From Heloderma charlesbogerti (taxonomy: Eukaryota > Chordata > Lepidosauria > Squamata > Helodermatidae): DNA of 64,000 nucleotides. Numbering within the stretch: the stretch's first letter is position 1; every line of letters starts with the position of its first letter. Below the pieces are notes generated by a model. It made no database searches and had not been told where the DNA came from. It saw nothing but the letters and a program-made list of their open reading frames with translations. Shown one piece after another: positions 34,978 through 47,739 of this stretch. The position numbers were made by a program, and so were the translations under genes. The stretch spans positions 186,001 to 250,000 of the forward strand of contig JANEZZ010002881.1 of the NCBI GenBank assembly GCA_026122225.1, written 5' to 3'.

Positions 34978-36174
34978 ATACAAGCTCTACCTAAACATAA
35001 GTGGTACACCACAGGCAAACACATATTTCGCCAAATTATTCCTCTACCCCTCCTAGTAGTGAACTTAAGTTCTGAGGGTCACCAGGATTGTACCCAAAAT
35101 GAGGTCACTGAGAAACAAGAGGGAGGTATCAGCATGGTTGTGGGGAAGCCGGAGGTTTGCAGAAGTATAACAAATTAAAAACAACAAAAAGGAGTGGAAC
35201 TTCCACCCTCAGAAAGCCAGATGAGGCCTTAGCACGCTCAGTAGCCATGGAATGTAGAATGACAATTAGAAAATAAAAACAAAGAGAGCAGTGTGATTGT
35301 GTGTGCGTGCGTGCGTGTGTAGTGGGCTGCTTGGGGCTGGAACCCTGCTCATGAAAACTCCTTTTAGGGGGTGAGGTTACACTACAACAGTTCAATGAAG
35401 ATTCCATTTAGCTTTCTAAAAAACACAACAACAGCAACAACAACAACAACAACAACAGTCTCTTGAATAATAAAAAGTGCAAGACCTGTCTATAGAAACC
35501 AACAACTCTCAACAGTAAAATACTAAAATAGTTCCCTGCTTGGAAGGCTTAATATAGAACATCACAACTAGGTAGCATATATTATACTGAAAGCCCACTA
35601 AGCTGACACACAGCGCAGCTCTGTAGCATTAGCAGTAATGTAATACAACAGAGTTCTTACACTTGCCACAACTGCGCAGTTCTGACTGTCAGTGCAATTC
35701 TGATTGTCAAGAGAAACATAAAAAAAGAAACCAGCAGGAATTAATCTCATATTTATAGGAGGGGCGGGGGGGGGATTGTGCTTTCTTTTACTTCAACAAC
35801 AGCATTTCAGATTTTCTTCTGGGAAGCAAAAAGAATTCCAAATATGTCTCAGTGGAACACTTTGAATGGTACTCAGCCTAATGCATGAAAGGATTCCAAA
35901 CATGAAGAAACAAAAATGGAAGAGGATAGGAAGTAAAAATGGTGCTGAAAAAGGCTAAAAAATGGATGTGAAATGGAGAACCTTTTTTATAGATACAGAT
36001 ATAGATATATAGATATGGAGGAGGCGTCAAAAGAAGTGGGGGTAATTTTGAATCTTCTTTCACTGACACCTATATAGCTATATCCTCCAGCATCACAGAA
36101 AGCTATGCATTGCATGTTTTCTGCAGCAACACCTAAATTTCAAAATTCCGTCCCTGAGGAAATCCTACAGACCC
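34978..36174. other. no gene seen
   Basis: Contains a CAA microsatellite (35425-35458), a GTGC/GTGT tract (about 35296-35321) and a polyG run near 35766-35774. Confidence 0.4.
35425..35458. repeat. (CAA)n microsatellite
   Basis: About eleven CAA/CAG units. Confidence 0.9.
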
Positions 36175-36370
36175 CTCCTCTTTGCACTTTTAAGTGTGCT
36201 TTGAAAACATTTTTATTCAGGAACATCTTTTATGATGTACGTGTGTCATCAACGCTGGCTGGCGCTGAATAAATCTTTTTAGCTGTGTTGTTTTATTAGA
36301 TTATTGTATTGTTATTGATATTTTTAGTGTTTCGATATTGTAAGTTGCCTTGTGAGAAGTGTTTCTAAAA
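36175..36370 (+). mobile_element. decayed LINE 3' end
   Basis: TTTGAAAACATTTTTATTCA, then a T-rich UTR with TTTTATTAGATTATTGTATT and TAAGTTGCCTTGTGAG, resembling other LINE termini in the window. Confidence 0.5.
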
Positions 36371-36647
36371 AGAGGAGTAGAAAATAATAGACCAAACAAA
36401 ACAAAAAACAAATGGAGACCTCATATTGTACAATTGGTTCTGAATAGGGCTAGCATTCGTGTAGCATTAGCAGGAGTGGGAAGGTTTTGTGTGTGTGCGG
36501 GGGGGGGGGGGTTGTTTCAAAGCACCCTGACAATTTTTATTACTACTGGGACCTTAATAATCAGCTTCACGTGTGCAACATAAACTATGGAAATGTATTT
36601 CATATTTCAGATGTATTTCAGTGAAAGGATGGTGTTCATTTTCTGAC

Positions 36648-36755
36648 AGTGCAACCCTAGTACGATCCTATACATGACTATTCAAAAGTAAGTTCCAACC
36701 AGTGAGTTCACTGGAGCTTGCTTCCAGGAAATTGGGTATTGGATGGCAGTCTTAG
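36648..36755. mobile_element. hairpin MITE, degenerate copy
   Basis: CCTAGTACGATCCTATACAT and GTAAGTTCCAACCAGTGAGT .. CACTGGAGCTTGCTTCC are diverged relatives of the family at 40533. Confidence 0.5.
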
Positions 36756-37478
36756 ATTCTACCTTTTAAACTATTATTTTAATTATAATAGATCTGTACA
36801 AACATTTGACCTTAACTGCAATTCAGGACATATTTTATTTCCTACTTTCTACAACGTATCTCTATTTTTTAACTTTTCTGTGCTGATCAAATGTATTGTC
36901 CTAGCTATTTTTAAAAAATATTGACAGAATTTCTCCTTCCCCAAATTAATCATTTTAATTATGCTGTCATCAGCTGCATTAGGGCTTCACATCAAATCTG
37001 TTTCTTTAATGAGATTCATATTTTTATGCATACCCCTTCATATAAAAGCAATATCAACTGGGGGTTTGTAGGGAGGGGTGATAAAGAACAATGAAGGACA
37101 TCTTAAATGGACATTCATGTATTATCTTTTATTCATATTTTTTCACTATTTTGTAACTCAGAATCCACCTTTCTATGCAATAGGAAACTCAAGGCAGCTT
37201 ACAACAGGACCTACGAAAGCTGGGGAAATATATATGAAGGCTTTAAAAAACATAATAAGAATGCTAATAACATTTTTTTTTAAGCTTTAGCTGAATAAAA
37301 GAAAACAACATACATGGCTGGTTTTGAATTTTTTGATGCAGATACCACACTTATATTAATAATAAAGCAGATGGTAGAAGGAAACTATTGGAAGTTGTGC
37401 ATTATAGGGTAAGCATTTTTATACTGCTGGTGGAATCCTTGTAAAACTACAGAAGTTGGGAGGGCATGTTTGGGGGGG

Positions 37479-37522
37479 TGAGAGAGAGAGAGACAGAGAC
37501 AGAGACAGACAGACAGAGAGAA
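37479..37522. repeat. (GA)n / (CAGA)n microsatellite
   Basis: GAGAGAGAGAGACAGAGACA and similar units. Confidence 0.9.
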
Positions 37523-40500
37523 ACACAATCCTAAATGACAGAAAAAGAGAGAGAATGAGCAGGCACAATGCATGTCCACAGAAGCAATTTAGTCTGCTTT
37601 CTTCATGGCATGAAAAATGTGGCTTCCTGTTTCTCTGTTTGCCTTAGCAAAGCAGTTCCAAATTGGTAGCATTTCAAAGCAACAAAAGCAGACAATAATC
37701 GGATCATGATTTTGCTCTGCTTTTCACTCACCTGTGATGTTTCTTTTACCCTAACAAAGAACCCTACAAAAGACGGCTGCAAGGTAAAAATCACAGAACA
37801 AAAGGATGCAAATTGCCACCTATTACCTCTCAAGCACTTTCCAAATAATAAAGGAGCCTTAGATAAATGATACCATTCCAGTCAATAGCTGACTTCTGCT
37901 AGAGCTAACTACTCAATCTCCAGGAGAAACATCCTCCGAAGTTAAGTCAGTGTTGCATTATTGGAAGAATAGCATATAATCAACAAACCAGCCACTTCCA
38001 TCTTCTTTACAGGTAAAAAAAAACCCCAAGGGATAATTTACATACACAATGTTTTCTTCATCATCTCTACACATCTTATGCCTCCGCCAATTCTCTTGTG
38101 GCTTGCTGATTCTGTTGCGCGAGCGGTGGGTTCCGCTGATTCCGCTGCGTGCGTGCGCAGGGCCAACTGCTTGCACAAGAGAGATTTAGCATTTCCCAGA
38201 GGGAGCCGTGACATGAGTGGATTGGGACAGGATGACCCACCATGTTCCAGAAACGAGTGTTTTCGCTCGGTTCCGGTTGCCCGGGAAGCAAGTGGTGGGT
38301 CCTGCTTGTGGATGAGAATTGGCAGGGTGTAAGGGAATCAACGGAGGCATAAGTACCCTGCTGGATTCTGCCCAAGACTGGCACCATTTTAAAAATTATT
38401 ATTTGTTGTCCTTATATGTTAGTCTAACCCCAAAAAGCTCAAAGCAGCTCAGCTGAGTCCCATGCGGTCTCCCAAACACAACTTTCAGGGCAAGACCTGC
38501 CTACAGACAATATCAGTAATATTTTTTTGAACTGTGACCAATTGTAGATAGGTCTTATATGATGCCAAGACACTAGGGGGCCTCCTTCTCTATCCAATAT
38601 CAGTTTCTTGGATTAGAAGAAAGCCATTATCCTGCACCATATATTACCCCACTATAAACAAGAGGGGGATAAATACTGGGTTGGATCCAGATTCAGGTGC
38701 GTGCAACTTGGCTGGTGGAAGCAGACATCCCCTCCTCCCCGTAGCAGCCCCTCCAGTCCCCTGAAAATGCTATACAGAGGATCGGGGGGGGGGTCATCTG
38801 AATAGGGTCAGCTGCAGTGTGGGGAGGATGGGGGATCCCTAAATATCAGGTTGAGGCACCTTTGATGAGTAGTGCCCATCCATCCATGGAAGGCAGATCC
38901 TGGATCCAACCTAGAAGCATGATTTGTGGCTGCCTCCCAACTGCAGAGCTCCATTCACATGAAATGTCCCTTAAACCTAATCCTGAGTATGTCAAGTAAA
39001 CAGTATAAGACCTTTGTGTTTCTATTTGCTCTTTGGAGGCTGGGAAGGGTGAGAGGTTTTAAACATACTGTGGACATCCATTTTATTTTAAAGCTCTAGC
39101 AGTAAGTGAGAAGACAAAATAAAGCCTAGGGGACTTAAAAATCAGAGGCTACAGCAGATGATGGAATGCTAGATTTTGTACCACTACTACTACTTGTGAT
39201 TTGGGGAGATAAGCTATGAATGTTTTAATATTGTGAATAGGGAACTCTGCAGTGCTAAAATGATGGTAAGGCCCATTCCCCTCATCCCACACACAGACAA
39301 TCTCACTGTTAATCACACAATCATGGGGCCTGATTTTGAAAACTTCTGAGCACAAAGGAGTACCTGTTGTCCTCATTAGTAGCTTTCGGGGCACAGCGCC
39401 TTTTCAAATCAGGCCATGTCTCTGGGTTGTACAGCTGCACAACCATGAATCTGTTGGTTAAGACTACATGGGAATTTTCTCCTAAGACAGAGTGCGTTTT
39501 CTTTCTTGGGATATAAAGAACATAAAGAGAACACGTAAGCTTCACCAGAAGTGTCCATGGGAATACTTCTTTTGTAACCAGATATACTCAATAGGCCAAT
39601 GCTATATTACTGATTTCAACAGTACCCATGTTAGGATTGCAGGCGAAGATAGTAAAGCAAGGTTCATGTGACTCCCTCCACACTTTCAAAGGACATGTGG
39701 AGTGGGTCATGGGGCGAAGAAAATTAGCCCTGTCTCCTGCTGCAGCAGTGCACCTCCGTTACCATCCCCCAATGCCCACGCATTGGGCACTTGTTGGAAG
39801 GAGTTCTACACACTTACAGTAGTATGTGCATAGAGCTCCTGCACTAAAAAAGGGGCCCTGCCCAATCAGGGTCCCATGCAAGAGCTTTACAAGCATACCA
39901 CTGTACATGTACAGAACACCTTCTGACCTGCACTGGTGGTGGCCGGGACATTCATTCATTCATTACATTTGTATCCCGCCCTACATTAAGATCTCAGCCC
40001 CACAACTCCTTCCTTGTGTTCCAGCAATGCACAGAGGGGAAAGTGTGCACCCTCTGAAGCTGTAACCAGTTAATAAATACCCCATACTTCCCCACAATAT
40101 TGTTGTTGTTGCTGTTGTGGAACTAACCATCAGGTGCTAAAGCCAGCAAGACAAGCTGTGGAGGGGCTGGACACTGACCCAGGCACCACAATACCTGGGG
40201 CCTGAGCCTGAGATGTAGCCCTTCAGCTGGGAAGCCCTCAAACCAGCATTCTTTGAACTGGACCCCCAGGGCACCCTCTAGTTTCCCAGGTCCAATTCCT
40301 GCATTATCTTACACATCATACTGCATCCCCAGCTTTAGCAATATTCCTTACACCTTTGTAAGATACAGACAGATACATCCTGCTCATGTTTTGGCACATT
40401 ATCAGAAGCTTCTGCTTATTTCCTGTATAATTTTTCCCCATATCCCCCTATATACTAAAACTGGCCAACTTTCCAAACAATCAGTCTATGGGACAGCCCA

Positions 40501-40532
40501 AGAGACACCACAGTGGTCAACTCAGAGAGTTA

Positions 40533-40622
40533 CAGCACAGTCCTAAGCATGTTTACTCTGAAGTGAGTACGATCCAGTTCAATTGGACTTACTCCCTAGT
40601 AAGTGTGTTTAGGATTGCAGCC
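40533..40622. mobile_element. hairpin MITE
   Basis: Arms CAGTCCTAAGCATGTTTACT and AGTAAGTGTGTTTAGGATTG are imperfect inverted repeats. The inner text GAAGTGAGTACGATCC / GGACTTACTCCC also pairs. Confidence 0.75.
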
Positions 40623-43612
40623 AGCAGCACAAAATCAAAAGTCAGTTCCACTGAGTTAAAAAAAAGGCTTACTCTCAGCCTCAGGTAAATGGTTATACAA
40701 TTTCAGCTTTAGTTTATTTAAATGAGCTAAGCATATTTCATGTGTAAAACTTGGTCAAGCCTGTTTCGTACCATCTATCGCTGTCCCCTCTTCTGCCCGC
40801 CCTCCCCACATGTCAACATCATATGAATTGAGCCAATACTGGACTCCATCTTCACACTAGTTAATCCAGAACTGTCCTTTAGAGGTTCCATTAAAGCATA
40901 CTCACAGTTCTACAAACATTGGCACACATTCTGGAAATAATTATTAAAATGGTGGTATCAAGCAATAAAAACAACCACCATTTATTCAGCCACACCAAAT
41001 CCATGTTAGATATGACCTGAAGTGACTACCTAACTTCATATACCCTCAATTCAAATGTACCAAGCAGCCCAAAACATACCTAGTTCAAGCTGTTGCCTAA
41101 CATGTCCCGTTCTTCCTATGACATGTGTCTATTGTACAATGCAGCATACTTTCTCATCAGCAAAAATACAGCAAACAGCCAGTGAGATACAAAGAACTTC
41201 AGTTCTACAACATACATCGTGTTATATATACTAGAGCGAAGACATGGTGAAAATGTTCGAAATCCTCATTGAACCATAACAAGTATTATGGTAGTAAGTA
41301 ATATGGGCAAGTAAATATGGGAAACAGAGATAACTGGGTGGATTATTTGTAGGGATTATAGAAAATATATTTTCATTCTTGTTGGCTTTGCTCAGAAGTT
41401 TGTACTATTTGAGTAATGCAAAACTCATTCTATACTGAGCTTTTTAAGTGTGTCAAAACTCACCTTTCATCTTTGTTTCTCAAAATTTGCTTTTTAAAAA
41501 AAGCAGCATTGGGTAACCCAAAGATACTGCAGTGAAATTTCACAAGGAAAGAAACAGAACGTGGTGGAAGCTGCAGCATGTTGTTGTTGTTTTAGGGGGT
41601 CGCAATTTAGGAGACCAAAATACCATGGCAACTCAAAAGTAAGGGAAAATACATAGCATGATAAGTATTAGAATCTAAAGTAATAAGAACAAGCGTTAAC
41701 AAAACTAATAAATGAGCAGCAAATGTTTTTAAGGGGGAGACAGCCATATAACTATTATGGGTTCAGTCAAAGGTGGTTTTGCACGAATTGTGGCGCCTTC
41801 TCACACAAAGCGCTACTGTAGCCCTCTGCGCAGCCCCCATACTGTTCCAGAGGTTCAGGAGCAGCTTTCTGGAGCCACAAAGGCCTGCAGTGCTTGGGTA
41901 GGGAGTAACAAAAGCCAGGTGCCTGTGCCTCACCTTGCATGAGCAGAAGTGATTTCCGCTAGTGCAAAGCCACTGATGGATACAATCCTATGCACACACA
42001 CCCCTGCCCTCCAAAACTGAACAGAATAGATTTGGGGTACAATCCCGTGCATGTTTAGACGTAAGAAAGTCCGTCAACCTGGACTGGCTGGGGAATGCTG
42101 GGAGTTGTAGGGCTTTTTCTGTCTAAACACGCATAGGATTGCACCCTTAGTAAACGTTCTTAGGGTGATGCTCTCTATCTGTACCTTAGCAGTGATCTTG
42201 GCAGTTAAGGGCTGCTTCTTATGTTATATTTTGCACTACTAAGAACTCATAGTAAAAATGCTTTGTATTACAATTGCTTAACATTTAAAGTTGCTAGGAA
42301 AGAATGCAAACGAAGATACATGGCTTTTATACATTTAAATGGGGGAAACACTTCTTGATAGAATTTGACTACAGAATCAACTTTCAGCAATAGATAAAAA
42401 ACACAATTTCATATTATTGTTCCTTATCACACCAAAATTTAATCTATGGCTCATTTTTCATTTAGCAGTATGTTATCTGACAGGTTTGCAATGGAATCAG
42501 TGGACTGACAAAGCAATCTTTTAGCACTTCCTTGGCTGGGCCCCACAGGGTGGGTGCGCATGGCGGCTTTTCAGATTGTCCCTTACAACAACAGCCCCGC
42601 TCTTGTGCCCCCTGAAGTTTGCGAGCTTTCCATGATGTGTGAGGTAGTGCTGTGCCAAAAATTTCTCCCATATCTTTTTCGACCATTCTCATCCAATTTC
42701 AGAGAAAATAAATGGTTTAGAAAAGAAATTCAAAGGAGAATAAATTTCAGAGAAATTCTCAGGGGTTGGGTTCAGGGTTCTTGTGCTTAACATACTTAGG
42801 GGGTGGCCAAGGAGTGTGCACAAGTGTCCTGTCTTTCATTGTACATTCATCTCTGTGGAAGCCTGTAGCTTCCTTGGCTTCCCACACTTCAGTTAAAGCA
42901 CAAAGGAAGACATAATAAAGTAATTCCTCCCATTCCGCTTTTTCAGATCAGAAAGCACAGGCAGCCTGGGAGGCTGCAGAGCAGTGGGGAGATGTATAAT
43001 TGAAATAAAACACACACCTACACACACAGCACCCTTCACCACAATGCAGTAATTAGGTAAACTCAAGAACACCACCAAAATAGATTATAAAATGCCCCGA
43101 GAATGATGCAGAAGAGTAGAAGCTGAACAGTGGCCGTGGAAAAACCCAAAAATGGCTTGAGGGGAGGTGGCAGGGGAAGGCCACCCGACTCAAAATTGGG
43201 GGTGAGTGTCTCGCCCAATACTATGCCAGGCTACGCTGGCTTTGAGAAGGTGCCCGCTTAGTTTCCCCTTCGCAGATCAAAAAATTGCAATAAATGTGGC
43301 CCAGATTTTATTCCAAATACTTGTGTCTCGTCTCTTTATTTCCCCCTCCTTACACTCACAAATACTCTGGAGAATTTTGAGAGGCCATTTGTGCACAGCT
43401 CTAGTGTGAGGAGCTGCCACCACAAGAAAACAAACAAACACAACTTCTCCTCCTTCCACAGATACGCAGAAAGGCTTTGCATACAAATAGAGGCCTCTTT
43501 GGATCCTGACCCTTCTATGTTTGGCAAGATCATCATGCTCCTAACAGGTTTTTTTACTAATTTTATTCTATGTGCATTCTGTGTAGACAAAGGTTTGGAA
43601 GGCACTTGAATA
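40623..43612. other. no gene seen apart from a MITE
   Basis: Holds one hairpin MITE (42035-42147). Text at 42645-42760 (AAAAATTTCTCCCATATC, GAGAAATTCTCAGGGG) may be a relic of the AT-rich hAT-like family. Confidence 0.4.
42035..42147. mobile_element. hairpin MITE, long form
   Basis: Ends GGTACAATCCCGTGCATGTT and AACACGCATAGGATTGCACC. The centre is a second hairpin-like segment with CTGGGGAATGCTGGGAGTTG, shared with the copy at 45312. Confidence 0.75.
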
Positions 43613-43614
43613 TA

Positions 43615-45265
43615 CAGCCAGGGCCAGAAATATTGGAACAAGGATAACTGTTTTGGCAGATGGCCTCTGTACACCACCACATTGAAGTTGAAAGGAAACA
43701 CACCCAGATGGGAGCGAAGTCAGAGCTTTCAGCTGTAATTCAAGGGGTTTGACAAAAGTGGGGCACTAACCATTCGGGAAGGACAGCCAGTGGCATACAC
43801 ACACCCCCATCGTTGGGGGCTCATAAGTAATGGAACAAACCAACATCATTTCAAACTTAAGGATCGCCTGTAATACCTGGATGAAAATCCTTTGCAGTCA
43901 ATGACTGCCGGAAGTCTGGAACCCATGGACATGACCAAATGCTGAGTTTCCTCCCTCGAGATGCTTTGCCAGGCCTTTGCTGCAGCTGCCTTCAGCTGCT
44001 GCTTGTTTGCGGCTCTTTCTGCCTTCAGTCTTGTCTTCAGTAAGTGAGAAGCATGCTCTATTGGGTGGAGATCAGGTGACTGACTTGGCCACTGAAGAAC
44101 ATCCCACTTCTTTGCCTTCAGAAACTTTTGGATAGCTTTTGCTGTATGTTTTGGGTCCTTATCCATCTGCAATATGAAGCGGCGTCCTATCAGTTTGGCA
44201 GCATTCTGCTGAATCTGAGCAGAAAGTATAGCCCTATACACTTCAGTATTCATCCCATTGCTTTTATCAGCAATCAGGTCATCAATAAACACCAGTGACC
44301 CGGTTCCATTGGCAGCCATACATGTCCATGCCATAACACTGCCTCCACCATGTTTGACAGATGATGTGGTATGCTTTGGATCATGAGCTGTTCCTTTCCT
44401 TCTCCATACTTTTCTCTTCCCATCATTCTGGTACAAGTTAATCTTGGTTTCATCAGTCCAAATAATCTTATTCCAGAACTGGGCAGGCTTTTTTAGGTGT
44501 TTGCTGGCAAAGGCTAATCTGGCTGGCCTGTCTGTTCTTGAGCATTACCAATGGTTTGCACCTTGTTGTGAAGCCTCTGGATTTACATTCATAAAGCCAT
44601 CTCTTGACTGTAGATGTTGACAATGACACGCCTACCTCCACAAGAGTGTTCTTGACCTGGCTAGATGTTGTGAAAGGGTTCCTCTTCACCATGAGCAGAA
44701 TTCTGTGGTCATCCACTTTAGTTGTCTTCCGTGGTCTTCCAGGCCTTTTGCTGTTGCTGAGCTTGCCAGTTAATTCCTTCTTTTTCAGGATGTTCCAAAC
44801 TGTTGTATTGGCCACTCCCAATGTTTTTGCTGTCTCTCTGATGGGTTTATTTTGTTTCCTCAGCCTAATGATAGCCTCCTTCACTCACATGGACACCTCT
44901 TTGGACCTCATGTTGGGAGTTCCAGTGAACAGCTACCAAATGCAAATGTAACACTCAGAACCACCTCCAGGCCTTTTATCTGCTAGATTGGTCATGGGGC
45001 ACTAAGGAAATAGGCTACACCTGGCCATGCAGCTGCTTGTCAGCCATTCGTTCCATTACTTATGAGCCACCAACCATGGGGTTGTGTGTATGCCACTGAC
45101 TGTCCTTCCTGAATGGTTAGTGCCCCACTTTTGTCAAACCCCTTGAATTACAGCTAGCAGTCCTGACTTCACTCCCATCTGGGTGTTTTCAACTTCAATG
45201 TGGTGGTGTACAGAGGCCAACTGCCAAAACAGTTATCCTTGTTCCAATATTTCTGGCCCTGACTG
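43615..45265 (-). mobile_element. Tc1/mariner-type DNA transposon, near full length, IR/DR ends
   Basis: A 1651-bp element flanked by TA dinucleotides (43613-43614 and 45266-45267), the Tc1/mariner target site. Ends CAGCCAGGGCCAGAAATAT and its mirror extend as imperfect inverted repeats of about 220 bases on each side (about 43615-43836 and 45045-45265). Each repeat holds an outer motif ATTGGAACAAGG and an inner motif TAATGGAACAAA, the arrangement called IR/DR. Between them, on the minus strand, lies a broken DD34E transposase. The ends and coding part are well preserved compared with other DNA transposons here. Confidence 0.95.
43846..44911 (-). pseudogene. Tc1-like DD34E transposase, disabled
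   Basis: Would catalyse cut-and-paste transposition by binding the inner and outer repeats. The expected ATG is at 44911 (MRSKEVSM). Codon 9 is a TGA (44885-44887), then the helix-turn-helix part IRETAKTLGVANTTVWNIL and an AT-hook-like GRPRK follow. A frame shift lies shortly before the first catalytic Asp: the frame that started at the N terminus runs to a stop at about 44468, while the continuing frame carries WTDET (Asp at 44452-44454), QMDKDPKHTAKA (second Asp at 44161-44163) and PDLHPIEH (Glu at 44056-44058). Exactly 34 residues separate the second Asp and the Glu. All three catalytic residues survive, so only the stop and the frame shift are obvious lesions. Confidence 0.92.
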
Positions 45266-45311
45266 TACTTGCTGATTGCATATAGCTAACAACAAGGAAA
45301 TTCATGCTACT

Positions 45312-45434
45312 AAGGGTGCAATCCTATGTATATTAAGACAGAAAAAAATCTTATAACTCCCAGCAAGGCTGACTGGGAAATGCTGGGAATTGCAGGACTT
45401 ATTTCTGTCTAAACATGTATAGGATTGTGCCCTA
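45312..45434. mobile_element. hairpin MITE, long form
   Basis: Ends AAGGGTGCAATCCTATGTAT and ATGTATAGGATTGTGCCCT pair; then AAGACAGAAA pairs with TTTCTGTCT, and CTCCCAGCA with TGCTGGGAA. One continuous imperfect hairpin. Confidence 0.8.
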
Positions 45435-45499
45435 AATAAGAAAAAAGGTTTTTTAAGGGGTGGCTGGTATACTGAAATCTGTCTCAAACTCAGATTTAT

Positions 45500-45788
45500 G
45501 TTTTTAACTTGCATGAAAATGTATAAGCACTTTTGGACACATTTGTCCTAAAATATACATTTTTTGGACTGATTATACCGAATATACACATTTTTTGCAA
45601 GAAAATTTCTTAATACAATGCATTTTGAATGTTATTTTCTTTAATATACAGATTTTTGTATGCATTTTTAACTACAGAACTCCATTGCAAAATTTAGAGA
45701 AGTTCAACGGATAACTGAGTTTCGGTTCACATCACTGAAAATGAAAAATTAGGTAAGTACTGAACAATTTCCTGCCCATTCCTAATAT
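45500..45788. mobile_element. AT-rich hAT-like element, decayed
   Basis: Body of AATATACACATTTTTTGCAA, AAATTTCTTAATACAATGC and TTTAATATACAGATTTTTG units, ending GAACAATTTCCTGCCCATTC then CTA. Same family as 18418 and 20205; left end unclear. Confidence 0.4.
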
Positions 45789-45984
45789 AGTCTAATAACT
45801 AGCAATGATATACATTCTATTAAAGTAAATATTTACAGATGTGATTTGTACAGTTAACAAAACAACTCAGTGGAATGTGGTTCAATTAACATGCACCACA
45901 AAACTGCATATGGGGCCTTTATACTACTAAACAATAAGCAGCTATTGACATGGAGTCCAAAAAAAAAATCCTTCCATTCCTTTG

Positions 45985-47124
45985 ACTTCAGCAAAGCTTT
46001 CGACAAAGTGCCCCATGATATCCTGATGAGCAAACTAGCTCAAAGTGGCTGATGAAACAACGATCCGGTGGATCCACAGTTGGCTACAGAATCGGACTCA
46101 AAGAGTGCTTATCAATGGGACCTTCTCAAGCTGGGGAGAGGTAACGAGTGGGGTACCGCAGGGCTCAGTCCTGGGCCCAGTGCTCTTCAACATTTTTTAT
46201 TAATGACTTGGAGGAGGAGGTGCAGGGAATGCTGATCATATTTCCAGATGACACAAAATTGGGCAGGATAGCTAATACTTGGGAAGACAGAAACAAAATT
46301 CAAAGTGATCTTGATAGACTGGAGCACTGGGCAGAAAACAAGAGAATGAAATTTAATAGGGATAAATGCCAAGTTCAGCACCTAGGAAAAAGAAACCAAA
46401 TGCACAGTTACAAGATGGGGAATACATGGCTCAACAACACTACAAGCGAGAAGGATCTTGGAATTGTTGTCGATCACAAGTTGAATATGAGCCAACAATG
46501 TGATGTGGCTGCAAAAAAGGCAAATGTTCTCTTGAGCTGCATTAATAGAAGCATCGCTTCCAAATCCCAGGGCGTACTAGTTCTCCTCTACTCAGCACTG
46601 GTTAGGCCTCATCTGGAGTACTGTGTCCAGTTCTGGGCACCACATTTTAAGAAGGATGCAGACAAACTGGAGTGAGTTCAGAGGAGGGCAACAGTGATGA
46701 TCAAGGGACTGAAAACAAAGCCCTATGAGGAGAGACTGAAAGAACTGGGCATGTTTAGCCTTGAGAAGAGAAGACTGAGGGGAGATACGATAGCGCTCTT
46801 CAAGTACTTGAAAGGTTGTCACAGAGAGGAAGGCCAGGATCTCTTCTCGATCATCCCAGAGTGCAGGACACGGAATAATGGGCTCAAGCTACAGGAAGCC
46901 AGATTCTGGTTGAACATCAGGAAAAACGTCTGTTGACTGTTAGAGCAATACGACAACAGAACCAACTACCTAGGGAGGTGGTGGGCTCTCCCACACTGGA
47001 GGCATTCAAGACGAGGCTGGACAGCCATCTGTCAGGGATGTTCTGACTTGGATTCCTGCACTGAGCAGGGGGTTGGACTCGATGGCCTTGTTGACCCCTT
47101 CCAACCCTACTATTCTATGATTCC
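45985..47124 (+). mobile_element. CR1 LINE, 5'-truncated
   Basis: Begins inside the reverse transcriptase (DFSKAFDKVPHDILMSKL at 45985) and runs to the CR1 3' terminus (GGTTGGACTCGATGGCCTTG and TTCCAACCCTACTATTC). In order it shows the catalytic box reading FPDD (46241-46252) in place of FADD, then EKDLGIVVDHKLNMSQQCD, LYSALVRPHLEYCVQFWAP (about 46590-46645) and a C-terminal LPREVV region (about 46965). At least two frame breaks and a TGA near 46673. The Ala-to-Pro change next to the catalytic Asp pair would be expected to disturb it. Confidence 0.92.
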
Positions 47125-47739
47125 TCCTCCAAATATTAGTTTAAAGCAGATATAGTTCAGTACAATTACCACTTTCCTCCTTTGAAAAAGTTCAAGTAAT
47201 GTGTACCACAAAACTGCACATGGGAGCACTATAGTGCCTGTTTAAAATAAGTCAGCAGTAGAACAACACTCCAGTAGAGAGAAATCATGGAAAAGCAATT
47301 ATATGTGATTCTCAGGACGGTGGTAACATTTATGTAGATCCATAGGCTTTGTTCTATTAATAGAATAGCCAGTGACAGAGAAATTAGAACTTGAGTTTTA
47401 ATTTCTTCAAATATCCCTCAGGTGAATCTTTTATAATGAAGTGGTTAATTTTAGCATAGTACAAGAAAGAATGCCATCGTCATTTAAAATAATATCTTCT
47501 TAATGGGTTTTATTGTATTTTTTTAGCATTGGTTTTTACTTTTGTCACCCTGAGTGTTTCGGCTATAGGGAGAATCATAAATTGATTTAATTGCCACCTA
47601 ATAACAGCACTGAGATAACCTGTCCAAAACAATATGCAGATTCAGAATTTTTTGATTATGTCAGTTCCAGAGATCCAGTAGAATATGTTTCTTAGACTCT
47701 ACAGCTACCATCTTCAATTCATCCCTATCATTAACACTT
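47125..47739. other. no gene seen
   Basis: AT-rich, no recognisable signal. Confidence 0.4.

Larger units (their letters stand above)
36371..40532. other. no gene seen in about 4 kb
   Basis: Mostly unremarkable. It includes a hairpin MITE (36648-36755), a GA/CAGA tract (37479-37522) and a GC-richer island near 38100-38330 with several CpGs but no recognisable exon. Confidence 0.4.

Noticed and set aside
38076..38387. 103-codon minus-strand frame in a GC-richer patch
   Set aside because: No domain, no signal peptide and no splice-site context that would support an exon.
43846..44436. Functional transposase gene
   Set aside because: The 196-codon frame has two catalytic residues after its first Met and the third just upstream, but the N-terminal DNA-binding half is in another frame and begins with a premature stop.
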